Assembly (NCBI GenBank): GCA_047974855.1
Contig: JBKECT010000040.1
Location: 1-64,000 of the forward strand
Source: CAYNRG01 sp047974855
GTDB taxonomy: Bacteria > Bacillota_I > Bacilli_A > Erysipelotrichales > Erysipelotrichaceae
DNA length: 64,000 bases
Reading direction: 5' to 3'
In this document: in pieces, positions 51,036 through 60,329 of the stretch
How positions within the stretch are numbered: position 1 is the stretch's first letter
How the letters are laid out: every line of letters starts with the position of its first letter
The notes under the pieces: model-generated
Told to the model about the DNA's origin: nothing
Databases searched by the model: none
What the model saw: the letters and a program-made list of their open reading frames with translations, nothing else
Translations under genes and position numbers: made by a program

Positions 51036-52073
51036 ATGAAATTAAGAAGATTAGGACTAGTTATGCTTGCCTTGGGGATGCTTACTGGTTGTACTGGTGG
51101 TCAAACTGCTGAGGGCGACGTAACACCAGAACCAAGTGCAAGTACTGATACAGCACAAGCATATCCAATTGTGATTGAACATGCTTTTGGAGAAACAGTT
51201 ATTGAATCAAAACCAGAAAGAGTAGTTACAGTTCAATGGGGAAACCATGATGTTGTTTTAGCTCTAGGTGTGGTACCTGTAGGATTTTCAGCAGCTAACT
51301 ATGGGGTTCAAGATGATAGCGGATTACTTCCATGGACAAAAGAAGCACTGACACAATTAGGCGAAGAAAACCCAAATGTGTTTCAAGATACGGATGGATT
51401 AGATTTTGAGGCGATTGCTGATGCGAATCCAGATGTTATTTTAGCTCCTTATTCAGGCATTACTGAAGAAGACTACGCACTGCTTAGTGAAATTGCACCA
51501 GTTGTGGCATATCCTGAAGCTGCTTGGATGACTCAATGGAGAGAGCAAGTTCAATACATTGCCTTAGGGATGGGCATGGTTGAAGAGGGTGAGCAATTAA
51601 TTGCGGATACAGAGGCACTTGTAGCCGAAAAAGCAGCAGCGTATGACTTTGATGGTGTAAGTGTTGCTTGGGTTAACTTTAATGCTACTGATATGTCTAA
51701 ATTACACTTATATACACCAACGGATCCTCGCGGTGCATTTTTGGAAGAGCTAGGATTTACTTATCCAGAAAGCATTATTAGTTTAATTGAAGATCCATCA
51801 AAATATTCATTGCAATTAAGTGCTGAGAATGTGCAAGCATTATATGATGTTGATGTTATTGTTGGGTATGGGGGAGAAGAGTTGTATGAAGCAGTAAAAG
51901 CAGATCCAGTACTTGGACAAATTCCAGCAATTCAAAGAGGATCAGTCGTATTTATTGGTAATGGTACACCACTTGCAGCAGCAGGAAATCCAAACCCACT
52001 TTCAATTAAGTATACAGCGGATGAATACTTTGCATTATTGGGTGAAGCTGTAGCAAAATTAGATGCACAATAA
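51036..52073 (+). CDS. Iron-siderophore ABC transporter substrate-binding lipoprotein
   Basis: A 345-residue lipoprotein (signal peptide ending in LTGC, lipidated Cys about residue 19) with a short acidic linker and a class III binding protein fold (PERVVTVQWGNHDVVLALGVVPVG, long backbone helix, LGFTYPESI). It captures a ferric siderophore or haem-like iron complex for the two permeases downstream. ATG 51036 is placed 8 bases after AGGAGG; ATG 51030 is too close. Overlaps the first permease gene by 11 bases. Confidence 0.94.
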   Translation: MKLRRLGLVMLALGMLTGCTGGQTAEGDVTPEPSASTDTAQAYPIVIEHAFGETVIESKPERVVTVQWGNHDVVLALGVVPVGFSAANYGVQDDSGLLPWTKEALTQLGEENPNVFQDTDGLDFEAIADANPDVILAPYSGITEEDYALLSEIAPVVAYPEAAWMTQWREQVQYIALGMGMVEEGEQLIADTEALVAEKAAAYDFDGVSVAWVNFNATDMSKLHLYTPTDPRGAFLEELGFTYPESIISLIEDPSKYSLQLSAENVQALYDVDVIVGYGGEELYEAVKADPVLGQIPAIQRGSVVFIGNGTPLAAAGNPNPLSIKYTADEYFALLGEAVAKLDAQ

Positions 52074-53085
52074 AAATCAAACTAGCGATATTCCAAAAAA
52101 CTTTCGTAAAGTGATGTTAATAGGATTACTACTTCTTTGTGTAGTAATCCTATTGTCTATCTTTATCGGTTCTAATTTATTGCCGGTGCAAGAAGTATTA
52201 GATGCACTGGTTGGAACAAAAGAAAACGTGTACAATGTGAGTCTTGTTGATAAACGTCTTGCGAGAACCTGCTTTGCTTTACTTTGTGGAGCATCACTTG
52301 GGCTATCAGGAGCATTGATGCAAGCCGTTACTCGTAATCCGGTTGCTGACCCATCAATTCTTGGAGTTAATACAGGAGCATCGCTAGCGGTTGTTTTTGG
52401 AATTGCATTTTTAGGCATTCAAACACAAGTTGAATATATCTTTTTAGCACTTATCGGAGCTGCGTTAACTTCATTATTTGTTTATGGAATAGGCAGTTTA
52501 GGCAGTGGTGGAGCAACACCGATGAAACTAATTTTGGCAGGTGCTGCAACAACAGCAGCACTTTCTTCAATGGTTAGTGCTTTATTGATTCCGCGATCAT
52601 TTGTGATGGATGTTTTTCGCTTTTGGCAAGTTGGTAGTGTTGGATCTGCTTCATGGGCAACGGTACGCTTGTTGATACCATTTTTCTTTAGTGGTCTTAT
52701 GATTGCACTTGTGTCATCGCCAGCGTTAAATGCATTAGCATTAGGAGATGAAGCCGCAACTGGGCTGGGTGTGAAAGTAAATAAAATTCGATTTATTGCA
52801 GCTGCTGGAGGAGTCCTTCTTTGTGCAGCAGTGACTGCACTTGCAGGTCCAATAGGATTTATTGGGCTTTTAGCAATTCATTTAATGAGGCTTGTACTAG
52901 GCCCAAATTTAAGAATAACAGTTCCATTGTCAGCGTTATCTGGTGCGATTATCTTAACATTTTCTGATGTAATAGGAAGGCTATTAGGATCACCGGGTGA
53001 ACTTGAAGTAGGTGTGGTCACAGCGTTTATAGGAGCACCAATCTTGATTTTAATTACGATGCGTAAAAAGGTAAAACAATTATGA
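52063..53085 (+). CDS. FecCD family iron ABC permease, first subunit
   Basis: A 340-residue BtuC-like permease with about nine to ten helices and the family marks RLARTCFALLCGASLGLSGALMQAVTRNPVADPSILGVN and GPIGFIGLLAIHLMRLVLGP. It forms the channel with the second permease. Four-base overlap with the next gene. Confidence 0.95.
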   Translation: MHNKNQTSDIPKNFRKVMLIGLLLLCVVILLSIFIGSNLLPVQEVLDALVGTKENVYNVSLVDKRLARTCFALLCGASLGLSGALMQAVTRNPVADPSILGVNTGASLAVVFGIAFLGIQTQVEYIFLALIGAALTSLFVYGIGSLGSGGATPMKLILAGAATTAALSSMVSALLIPRSFVMDVFRFWQVGSVGSASWATVRLLIPFFFSGLMIALVSSPALNALALGDEAATGLGVKVNKIRFIAAAGGVLLCAAVTALAGPIGFIGLLAIHLMRLVLGPNLRITVPLSALSGAIILTFSDVIGRLLGSPGELEVGVVTAFIGAPILILITMRKKVKQL

Positions 53086-54098
53086 GTGTAATCAGACAAG
53101 TAAAAAAAGAGCGGTTAAAAAAATATCGCATAGGAGTCATCATTTTAGTGCTGATGTTAAGTATTGCTATAGTTTTAATGCTGATGTTGGGGAATACGAT
53201 ATATCCTGTTACGGATGTCCTTCAGTCTGTTTTAGGGAATACAGATGCTCAATCCCATTTTGCTATTCAAAGCATTCGTCTTCCTAGGATGTTGGCAGGA
53301 CTTTTAACTGGATTTTCTTTTGGTGTTGCTGGGTATGTGTTTCAAACGATGTTAAAAAACCCGTTAGCTAATCCCAATGTCTTGGGAATTACAACAGGAT
53401 CTAGTGCAGGAGCTGTCTTTTGCATTGTACTTTTACAATCGAGTAGAGCAGAGATATCACTAGCATCTATTGTAGCAGGACTTGCTACAACACTGCTTAT
53501 TTATTTATTGGCAGGAAGAAAAAATTTTTCAAATAGCAAACTAATCTTAATAGGAATAGGGATGCAAGCGATGTTAGGCTCCTTTATTTCGTATCTTCTT
53601 CTAATTAGTTCAGAAAATAATGTACCGTCTGCTTTGAGGTGGTTAAACGGAAGCTTGAATGGAATTCAAATGAAAGAGTTAACAGGGCTTTTTATAGCCT
53701 TATGCATTGGGATACCATTTCTAATTATTGCATCAAAAAAATTGGCTATTTTGGAATTGGGTGATGAACTTGCGGTATCACTTGGAGTGAAGGTCAATCA
53801 AACACGGTTACTATTGATGCTTACGTCTGTGCTTTTGGTTGCATTAGCGACAGCATTAACAGGACCCATAGCTTTTGTTTCTTTTCTAGCAGGACCAATT
53901 ACAAAACGGATTGTAGGAACAGGGGCATCACCGCTCTTGCCATCGGGACTATTTGGTGCCATCTTGGTATTATTTGCGGATATTTTAGGTCAGTTTGCAT
54001 TTCAGACACGGGTTCCAGTAGGAATTGTTACTGGGTTAATAGGAGCACCCTATTTGATTTATTTATTGATAAGAATGAGTAAGCGAGGAGAATTTTAA
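53082..54098 (+). CDS. FecCD family iron ABC permease, second subunit
   Basis: A 338-residue BtuC-like permease paralogous to the one upstream (RLPRMLAGLLTGFSFGVAGYVFQTMLKNPLANPNVLGIT, GPIAFVSFLAGPITKRIVG). The heterodimer carries iron complexes across the membrane. One-base overlap with the ATPase gene. Confidence 0.95.
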   Translation: MSVIRQVKKERLKKYRIGVIILVLMLSIAIVLMLMLGNTIYPVTDVLQSVLGNTDAQSHFAIQSIRLPRMLAGLLTGFSFGVAGYVFQTMLKNPLANPNVLGITTGSSAGAVFCIVLLQSSRAEISLASIVAGLATTLLIYLLAGRKNFSNSKLILIGIGMQAMLGSFISYLLLISSENNVPSALRWLNGSLNGIQMKELTGLFIALCIGIPFLIIASKKLAILELGDELAVSLGVKVNQTRLLLMLTSVLLVALATALTGPIAFVSFLAGPITKRIVGTGASPLLPSGLFGAILVLFADILGQFAFQTRVPVGIVTGLIGAPYLIYLLIRMSKRGEF

Positions 54099-54910
54099 TG
54101 GATAATAGATTAGTAGCAGAAAAAATATCGTCGGGATATGAGCGTAAAATTATTGTTAATGAGGTGGATTTGGTTATTCCTGAAGGGAAAATAAGCGTTA
54201 TAATTGGAGCTAATGCTTGTGGTAAATCAACTTTATTGAAAACCCTATGCCGGCTCATTCAAACTAAAACTGGCCAAGTTAAACTGGATGATAAAGAATT
54301 AAAAGAGTATGGAACTAAAACTTTGGCAAAACGAATTGGATTGCTTCCGCAGTCACCATTTGTACCTGAAGGAATATCAGTTACAGATTTGGTTGGGCGT
54401 GGCAGATTTCCTCATCAAAGTGCAATGGGAGGCTGGTCTAAGAAAGATTATGAAGCTGTAAATGAAGCGATGGAGACCATGAACATTATGGATCTAGCAG
54501 ATCGTAGTGTTGATGAGTTATCTGGTGGGCAAAGACAGAGAGTGTGGATTGCGATGGCATTAGCCCAACAAACAGATATCTTATTTTTGGATGAGCCAAC
54601 AACTTTTCTAGATATTACATATCAAGTTGAAATATTAGATTTGTTGATGGATTTGAATAAAAAGCGAAAAACTACCATTATTATGGTTCTTCATGATATT
54701 AATTTATCAGCACGATATGCCGACTATTTGTTTGCGATGAAAGAGGGCAAATTAATTCGTGAAGGAAACCCTAAAGAAGTGATTACATCAGAGTTGATTA
54801 AGGAGGTATTTGATCTAGATTGTGATATTATCCAAGATCCAATATCGCAAACGCCACTTGTTGTTCCAATAGGGAGACATCATCGGAAATCTCAGGAAAA
54901 CTCTAAATAG
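54098..54910 (+). CDS. Iron-siderophore ABC transporter ATP-binding protein
   Basis: A 270-residue FecE/FhuC-type ATPase: Walker A GANACGKSTLLKTL (Ala and Cys where Gly-Pro-Asn-Gly is usual), Q-loop LLPQSPFVPEG, signature LSGGQRQRVWIAMAL, Walker B ILFLDEPTTFLDITYQ and H-loop VLHDIN. It powers the importer. Last gene of the four-gene iron operon. Confidence 0.95.
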   Translation: MDNRLVAEKISSGYERKIIVNEVDLVIPEGKISVIIGANACGKSTLLKTLCRLIQTKTGQVKLDDKELKEYGTKTLAKRIGLLPQSPFVPEGISVTDLVGRGRFPHQSAMGGWSKKDYEAVNEAMETMNIMDLADRSVDELSGGQRQRVWIAMALAQQTDILFLDEPTTFLDITYQVEILDLLMDLNKKRKTTIIMVLHDINLSARYADYLFAMKEGKLIREGNPKEVITSELIKEVFDLDCDIIQDPISQTPLVVPIGRHHRKSQENSK

Positions 54911-54914
54911 ATTT

Positions 54915-54933
54915 TATACAATTTAATTTTATA
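54915..54933. promoter_or_regulatory. OhrR-like operator ahead of gpx
   Basis: TATACAATT-T-AATTTTATA is a 19-base dyad with one mismatch, close to the OhrR box known from Bacillus (TACAATT-AATTGTA). It lies 6 bases upstream of a -35 TTGACA (54940-54945); -10 TACAAT is at 54962-54967. Confidence 0.5.
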
Positions 54934-54988
54934 AAATCATTGACAAACCATCAAGGAAGAGTACAATAAGAGTATGGAGGAGAATAAA

Positions 54989-55468
54989 ATGAGTATTTAT
55001 AACTTTAAAGTAAAAAAAATGGATGGTGAAGAAAAGTCATTAGCTGATTATCAAGGGAAAGTGGTGTTGATTGTTAATACAGCAACAGGATGTGGACTAA
55101 CGCCACAATATGAACCACTTCAAAAATTATATAGCACTTACCATGAACAAGGATTAGAAATTCTAGATTTTCCTTGCAACCAATTTGGTGAGCAAGCTCC
55201 TGGAACAAATGAAGAAATCGCCACATTTTGTACAGGTCGTTTTGGGATTACCTTTGAGCAATTTTCAAAAATTGATGTTAATGGAGAGAGTGCTGATCCT
55301 TTGTATGTTTATTTAAAAAGCAAAAAAGGTGGACTTTTTAAAAAATCAATCAAATGGAATTTTACAAAATTCTTGGTAGATCGCCATGGGAAAGTAATCC
55401 GTCGTTATGCACCGACAGTAGATCCTATGAAAATTGAGGGCGACATCAATGAAGCACTAAAAGGGTAG
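54989..55468 (+). CDS. Glutathione peroxidase-like thiol peroxidase
   Basis: A 159-residue GPx-fold enzyme with Cys35 in NTATGCGLTPQY (a cysteine, not selenocysteine), FPCNQFGEQAPG and KWNFTKFLV supplying the Gln, Trp and Asn of the active site. In bacteria of this type it usually takes electrons from thioredoxin to reduce organic and hydrogen peroxides. ATG 54989 lies 6 bases after GGAGGAG; the ATG at 54974 overlaps that sequence. ohrR follows four bases on. Confidence 0.94.
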   Translation: MSIYNFKVKKMDGEEKSLADYQGKVVLIVNTATGCGLTPQYEPLQKLYSTYHEQGLEILDFPCNQFGEQAPGTNEEIATFCTGRFGITFEQFSKIDVNGESADPLYVYLKSKKGGLFKKSIKWNFTKFLVDRHGKVIRRYAPTVDPMKIEGDINEALKG

Positions 55469-55472
55469 ATGC

Positions 55473-55904
55473 ATGGCGTATGATGAATTGAAACTTGAAA
55501 ACCAACTGTGTTTTCCATTGTATGCTTGCTCTAAAGAGATTGTACGGCTGTATAAACCATACTTGGACCCCTTGAATTTAACTTATACACAATACCTTGT
55601 TATGCTGGTACTGTGGGAAAAAGGATCGCTGAGGGTAAAAGAGTTAGGTGAATTATTATACTTGGACTCAGGAACATTGACGCCTCTATTGAAAAAAATA
55701 GAAAAGTTGGGATATATAGATCGACAACGAGATAGTGGGGATGAGAGAAACTTGATTGTTCAACTCACTAAAAGTGGAAAGAACATGGAAAAAAAAGCAG
55801 TATCAGTGCCCATGTGTGTAGCAAGTAAAATGGGAATTAGTGAGAATGAAGCAAAAACATTGTACAAATTGTTATATAAAGTAATGAGAGAAAAGGCTGA
55901 GTAA
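55473..55904 (+). CDS. ohrR: OhrR-type MarR family peroxide sensor
   Basis: A 143-residue MarR protein. KLENQLCFPLYACSKEI carries the N-terminal redox cysteine of OhrR (Cys13; Cys15 in Bacillus), with Tyr residues in YKPYL and YTQYL that hydrogen-bond it. The winged helix includes DSGTLTPLLKKIEKLGYIDRQRD. Extra cysteines at 19 and 115 raise the possibility of a two-Cys mechanism. It should release DNA on oxidation by organic peroxides and so induce gpx-ohrR. Confidence 0.9.
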   Translation: MAYDELKLENQLCFPLYACSKEIVRLYKPYLDPLNLTYTQYLVMLVLWEKGSLRVKELGELLYLDSGTLTPLLKKIEKLGYIDRQRDSGDERNLIVQLTKSGKNMEKKAVSVPMCVASKMGISENEAKTLYKLLYKVMREKAE

Positions 55905-55917
55905 TTAGCCTTTTTAT
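55891..55917 (+). terminator. Terminator of gpx-ohrR
   Basis: AAAAGGCT and AGCCTTTT pair around eight bases, overlapping the ohrR stop codon, and lead into a T run. Confidence 0.85.
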
Positions 55918-55922
55918 TTTTT

Positions 55923-55951
55923 AAAAAAAGAGAAAGACTATTCTTTCTCTT
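55923..55951 (-). terminator. Terminator of the coaX operon
   Basis: On the minus strand AAGAGAAAG and CTTTCTCTT pair around AATAGT and run into seven T, just over the coaX stop codon. Confidence 0.8.
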
Positions 55952-56714
55952 GATTACGATTATAAATAACCTGCATTCCTTTGAAAGCAAGGTGTGGATC
56001 ATAGCTGTCAATTAAGGTTGTTTCACTAGAAATAATTCTTCCAAGTCCACCTGTAGCGATAACGATTAAATCATCAACACCCAATTCTTGTTTCATGGTT
56101 TTAATGATATACTCTACTTGTCCGATATAACCATAAACAACACCAGCCTGCATTCCGTGAATGGTATTTTTTGCTAGAATTGAATCGGGTTTAACAATTT
56201 CTATTTCAGGCAGTTTTGCGGTTTGACTCCAAAGCGCTTGCGCAGATATTTCAAGACCTGGGGCAATAATGGTATGACAGAAGGTGCCATCATCAGAAAT
56301 GTAGTCGAACGTTGTAGCGGTACCAAAGTCAATGATTAAACAAGCTTTGTGGTAAGTGTTATAAGCAGCAGCAACATTGACGATGCGGTCTGCTCCAACC
56401 TCTTTTGGATTATCAGTGTGAATCTTAATCCCAGTTTTAATTCCTGGTCCTATGATAATAGGTTCTTTATTTAAATATTTCCTGATGCAATTAGTTAGTG
56501 AATGCATCACTTTAGGAACAACACTAGATATAATGACATCATGAATATCATCAACATTAATCTTACTCCCATCAAGAAGTGTGCTCAAACAGATTCCGAA
56601 CTCATCAGAGGTTCTAGGTGTTTTTGTAGTTAATCTAAAATTTCCAATGATTTCATCTTCCTCTAAAATCCCCATGGTGATGTGTGTGTTTCCAACATCA
56701 ATTGTCAATAACAT
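55938..56714 (-). CDS. coaX: Type III pantothenate kinase
   Basis: A 258-residue CoaX: phosphate motif DVGNTHITMGI at the start, GADRIVN, and DFGTATTFD in the middle. It phosphorylates pantothenate, the first step of coenzyme A synthesis, and unlike CoaA is not inhibited by CoA. One base after coaBC on the minus strand, so same operon. Confidence 0.97.
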   Translation of the reverse strand: MLLTIDVGNTHITMGILEEDEIIGNFRLTTKTPRTSDEFGICLSTLLDGSKINVDDIHDVIISSVVPKVMHSLTNCIRKYLNKEPIIIGPGIKTGIKIHTDNPKEVGADRIVNVAAAYNTYHKACLIIDFGTATTFDYISDDGTFCHTIIAPGLEISAQALWSQTAKLPEIEIVKPDSILAKNTIHGMQAGVVYGYIGQVEYIIKTMKQELGVDDLIVIATGGLGRIISSETTLIDSYDPHLAFKGMQVIYNRNQEKE

Positions 56715-56715
56715 A

Positions 56716-57906
56716 TTAATCTCCTTTTAGCTGGTTGCATTGTTTTAAAATCTCAAAGGCAACCTCTTCTTTTGATAAGACAGGATAGACTTTATCAGAA
56801 TCTTTAGTGATAAAAGTTATCTTATTCGTATCCTTTTTAAATCCTGCTTGAGGATCGGTTAGATCATTTAAAACGATGCAGTCGCATTTTTTACTCTCCA
56901 GTTTTTTCTTAGCATTTGCTAAAGTATTTTCTGTTTCCATCGCAAAACCACAAAGAACTTGATTAGCTTTTTTATTTGCACCTAAGAAGGCTAATATATC
57001 TTCAGTAGGAGATAGGTTAAGAGTCAAAGCGGTGTTAGATTTTTTTATTTTCTGATCATGAGCAACAGCTGGAGTAAAGTCGGCAACAGCAGCGCTTTTG
57101 ATAATGATATCTTGTGTTTGATAGCATGATTTAACTGCATCAGCCATCTCTTTGGCACTAGTGATGTCGATAGTGTTAATCCAAGGGAGTCTAGTCAGCT
57201 GTGTAGGTCCACTAATTAAAGTAACTTCAGCACCTAAGCTAGAAGCAACCTTTGCCAAAGCGTAACCCATTTTTCCACTAGAGTGATTAGTGATAAAGCG
57301 TACAGGATCAATTTTTTCAACAGTGGGTCCTGCGGTAATTAAAACTTTTTTTCCTGTCAGAAAACGATCTTTGACTAAACTATTTTCGATGGCTTCTTCA
57401 ATGATATCTAAATCAGCGAGACGGCCATTTCCAATATCACCACAAGCTAAAAATCCATCTTCACTATCAACTAGCATGTAACCAAGTTGTTTGCACAGTT
57501 TTAAGTTTTCTTGGGTGATAGGATTTTCTAACATCCCTACATTCATCGCCGGACAAATTATTTTAGGACAAGATGCGGCAAGAAATGTTGTGGTTAACAT
57601 ATCGTCTGCAAGACCATGAACAACTTTAGCAATAACATTGGCTGTTGCTGGAACAATAATAAAGCAATCTGCCTTTTTTGCAAGTGAAATATGGTGAACA
57701 TCATATTGGAAATTGCGATCAAAAGTATCGATACTAACACGGTTGCCGCTGAGGGATTCAAATGTAGTTGGATGAATGAAATTAGTTGCATTTTTTGTCA
57801 TAATGACATGGACATCAAAATCCTTCTTTTTTAAAGTGCTGACTAAGCTACATGCTTTGAACGCTGCAATGCCTCCGGTAACACCAATAACAATACATTT
57901 TTTCAT
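56716..57906 (-). CDS. coaBC: Bifunctional phosphopantothenoylcysteine decarboxylase / phosphopantothenate-cysteine ligase
   Basis: A 396-residue fusion. The N-terminal CoaC flavoprotein has GVTGGIAAFKACSL, HHISLAKKAD (active-site His) and CPAMNVGMLENP; the CoaB half starts near residue 185 with VLITAGPTVEKIDPVRFITNHSSGKMG. It carries steps two and three of CoA synthesis. It lies between the S-component gene and coaX. Confidence 0.97.
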   Translation of the reverse strand: MKKCIVIGVTGGIAAFKACSLVSTLKKKDFDVHVIMTKNATNFIHPTTFESLSGNRVSIDTFDRNFQYDVHHISLAKKADCFIIVPATANVIAKVVHGLADDMLTTTFLAASCPKIICPAMNVGMLENPITQENLKLCKQLGYMLVDSEDGFLACGDIGNGRLADLDIIEEAIENSLVKDRFLTGKKVLITAGPTVEKIDPVRFITNHSSGKMGYALAKVASSLGAEVTLISGPTQLTRLPWINTIDITSAKEMADAVKSCYQTQDIIIKSAAVADFTPAVAHDQKIKKSNTALTLNLSPTEDILAFLGANKKANQVLCGFAMETENTLANAKKKLESKKCDCIVLNDLTDPQAGFKKDTNKITFITKDSDKVYPVLSKEEVAFEILKQCNQLKGD

Positions 57907-58529
57907 TAGATAGAACTCCTTTCAAGAATGGGGTATAGCGCTTTATATAGTAGTGGAATGACAGCGGAAGCTAAAAAAGCTTCAGCAAGGGAATTGGTTG
58001 CGATGATTCCTCCTAGAAATGGAAGTAAGTCATGGATTCCAAATCCTTTAACCTCTGAATAGGCTGAACCGAAAAAGATCGCAATAAAGGCTAAGACTAA
58101 AGCGCTGTGAAGTAAGGTTGCTCCAAAAGAAAGGACAGCAAGTGGAAAAACTTTTTTGTTGGTCTTTGCAGATAGAAAAGACCACAGATAGCCACTGATA
58201 AAACCTAGAAAAATACGAGGCACAAAAACCACAATTAAGCTAGCTAGGTTTCCACTGTAGCCACCAATGGAAATAAAAGGAGAAAACACAAAAGAGGTTA
58301 AGGTTGGTTGGAAGGTATTGATTGCTAGACTAAGTAATCCAAAAACAAATCCAATTCCTGCTCCAAAGCGTTTTCCAAAAAGAATCCCTGATAAGATAAC
58401 GGGAAGATGTAGTGTTGTAGCTCGAAGTAACCCAATAGGAACAAAGCCTAAAGGCGTAGTGGATAATACCACCATGATCGTACTGAAAAAAGCAAAGTAA
58501 ATCAGTTGTCTTGTTTTTTTTGATCTCAT
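57906..58529 (-). CDS. ECF transporter S component, predicted pantothenate uptake
   Basis: A 207-residue membrane protein with about six helices: QLIYFAFFSTIMVVLSTTPLG, a TTLHLPVILSGILFGKRFG block and long hydrophobic runs. Position directly ahead of coaBC and coaX, with a one-base overlap, indicates pantothenate (PanT-like) as substrate; this is inference from context. ATG 58529 follows CAGGAGG. No pantothenate synthesis genes are seen in the window. Confidence 0.88.
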   Translation of the reverse strand: MRSKKTRQLIYFAFFSTIMVVLSTTPLGFVPIGLLRATTLHLPVILSGILFGKRFGAGIGFVFGLLSLAINTFQPTLTSFVFSPFISIGGYSGNLASLIVVFVPRIFLGFISGYLWSFLSAKTNKKVFPLAVLSFGATLLHSALVLAFIAIFFGSAYSEVKGFGIHDLLPFLGGIIATNSLAEAFLASAVIPLLYKALYPILERSSI

Positions 58530-58661
58530 AAAACCTCCTGTCGCTTCCAAATGGAATGCAATGAACTAAAATCAAAAGTTATTTCTCTCTTATTATACAA
58601 GGGTAGCATAGAAATTGCCACTTTTTTGCGTTATAATGTAGAAAAGAAAAGAGGGACAATG

Positions 58662-59204
58662 ATGAAATGGATGGTTGTAGGTGATATTCATGGCTCTATA
58701 TCTGCGGCGAATAAGATAAAAGAAGTGTTGTCGAATAAAGAAATAAAAGGGTGTCTTCTTTTAGGAGATATTTTGTATCATGGGCCAAGGAATCCTATTT
58801 TGGAAGAGTATAATCCTAAGGCTGTGGTGGATATCTTAAATAGCATGAAAGAAAAGGTTATTGCAGTACGAGGCAATTGTGATAGCGAAGTTGATCAAAT
58901 GGTACTAGCGTTTCCGATGATGTCTGATATGAATCAACTTTTTCTTCAGGATAAGAAGGTAATTTTGACACATGGACATTTAGAGGGCGATTATTCAACC
59001 ATATTGGAAAAAGGTGATATTTTGATACAAGGGCATACGCATATTTTAAAGGCTGAAAAAGTTGGGGATTATTATCTTTTGAATGCTGGTTCACTTTCCT
59101 TACCTAAAGAAAACAACCCAAGAACATATGGAATTTTAAGTGATAAAGAGTTTGTGGTGCTAGATATTGAAGATAATGAAATACAAAAAATTTTATGGGA
59201 CTAA
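58662..59204 (+). CDS. YfcE/MJ0936-type metallophosphoesterase
   Basis: A 180-residue calcineurin-like phosphodiesterase with metal motifs GDIHGS, LLGDI, RGNCDSE, THGH and QGHTH. YfcE acts on small phosphodiesters; the biological substrate is unclear. ATG 58662 (or 58659) follows GAGGGA; TATAAT is at about 58632. A bidirectional terminator separates it from alr. Confidence 0.93.
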   Translation: MKWMVVGDIHGSISAANKIKEVLSNKEIKGCLLLGDILYHGPRNPILEEYNPKAVVDILNSMKEKVIAVRGNCDSEVDQMVLAFPMMSDMNQLFLQDKKVILTHGHLEGDYSTILEKGDILIQGHTHILKAEKVGDYYLLNAGSLSLPKENNPRTYGILSDKEFVVLDIEDNEIQKILWD

Positions 59205-59231
59205 AAAAGATGGGTTAGCCCATCTTTTTTG
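59204..59231. terminator. Bidirectional terminator
   Basis: AAAAAAGATGGG and CCCATCTTTTTT pair around TTAG between the converging phosphoesterase and alr genes. Confidence 0.9.
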
Positions 59232-60327
59232 AATAATCTAATCGTGCATTGATCTCTTGTATGATTGTGTTGTTTTCTAAATATAGGCGAGGTAGCCTTT
59301 CACTTAGCCCAGTTAAGATTTCATAAGGAATGGTGCCAATCTCTTTTGCGACTTGAGTGACATCAATATGTTTTCCGAAAAACTCAACTTCTGTTCCCAG
59401 TGGGTAGTGCTGTGGTAATTTTACCATACACTGATCCATGCAGATTTGCCCTACAAGAGGAACAAGGGTATTATTTATCCAAACCTGACGATTTTGGTTT
59501 CGACGATTTAGTCCATCAGCATAGCCGATAGGAACAGTACCAATGATTTCTTTTTCCTTGGCGACATAGGTTGCTCCATAACCAACGCTTTCTTCTGCTT
59601 CAATTTCTTTAATACAAGACAGTTTGGAATGAAGTGAGAAAACAGGTTGTAGATCATTGCGATAAGATGAAATACCAAACATTGAAATTCCTAAGCGTAC
59701 GGCAGTGCTTAAATTGTCTTCAAAAGAGAAAATAGCATCAGAATTTGCAGTGTGGATGGATTTGAAAGGATATTGAAGTTCACTAACGATAGAGCTGAAT
59801 TGCTCAAATTGGTGATGACTCATTTTTTTATCATGGTTATCTGAACAAGCGAAATGTGTGAAAATTCCTTCTGGAATAATCTTGTGCTCAAGACATAATG
59901 CTAAGCATTCTTTAGCGTCTGAAAGCGTTTTGATACCCACCCGATTCATGCCTGTATCCAGTTTAAGATGCACGACCAAGTTAGTGGGGTTGGTGGTAAT
60001 GATTTCTTTTAACCATTGCAGTGAGGTGATGGTAACAATTAGATTATGTTGAATGCATAGTGGGATATCACAAACATCTACAAAACCTAAAATGATAATC
60101 TTTTCTTTAACACCTTTATTTCTAAGAGTAAGGGCTTCATCAAGACTAGAGACTGCAAAACTTGTAATCTCCTCTTGCAAAGCGGCTTGAACAACAAAAA
60201 AGTCTCCTGCCCCATAGGCATCGGCTTTAATAACGCAGATGATTTCTTTTGGTGTGTGAGCTTTAACCTTTCTAAAGTTAAAACGTAAGGCATCAAGGTC
60301 GATTTCGACCCAACTGTGGCGGTACAT
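59215..60327 (-). CDS. alr: Alanine racemase
   Basis: A 370-residue PLP enzyme: Lys in CVIKADAYGAG binds PLP, HLKLDTGMNRVG follows in the barrel, and ESVGYGATYVA carries the catalytic tyrosine of the second domain; GQICMDQCMVKL closes the site. It makes D-alanine for the wall. ATG 60327 starts the family sequence MYRHSWVEIDLDAL, but the nearest Shine-Dalgarno (AAGGA) is rather far (about 11 bases), and the gene sits two bases from the one upstream, so translation may be coupled. Confidence 0.96.
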   Translation of the reverse strand: MYRHSWVEIDLDALRFNFRKVKAHTPKEIICVIKADAYGAGDFFVVQAALQEEITSFAVSSLDEALTLRNKGVKEKIIILGFVDVCDIPLCIQHNLIVTITSLQWLKEIITTNPTNLVVHLKLDTGMNRVGIKTLSDAKECLALCLEHKIIPEGIFTHFACSDNHDKKMSHHQFEQFSSIVSELQYPFKSIHTANSDAIFSFEDNLSTAVRLGISMFGISSYRNDLQPVFSLHSKLSCIKEIEAEESVGYGATYVAKEKEIIGTVPIGYADGLNRRNQNRQVWINNTLVPLVGQICMDQCMVKLPQHYPLGTEVEFFGKHIDVTQVAKEIGTIPYEILTGLSERLPRLYLENNTIIQEINARLDYSKKMG

Positions 60328-60329
60328 TG

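Noticed and set aside
54974..55468. Selenocysteine in the glutathione peroxidase homologue
   Set aside because: The active-site codon is TGT (cysteine) in NTATGCGLTPQY and no in-frame TGA occurs in the gene.
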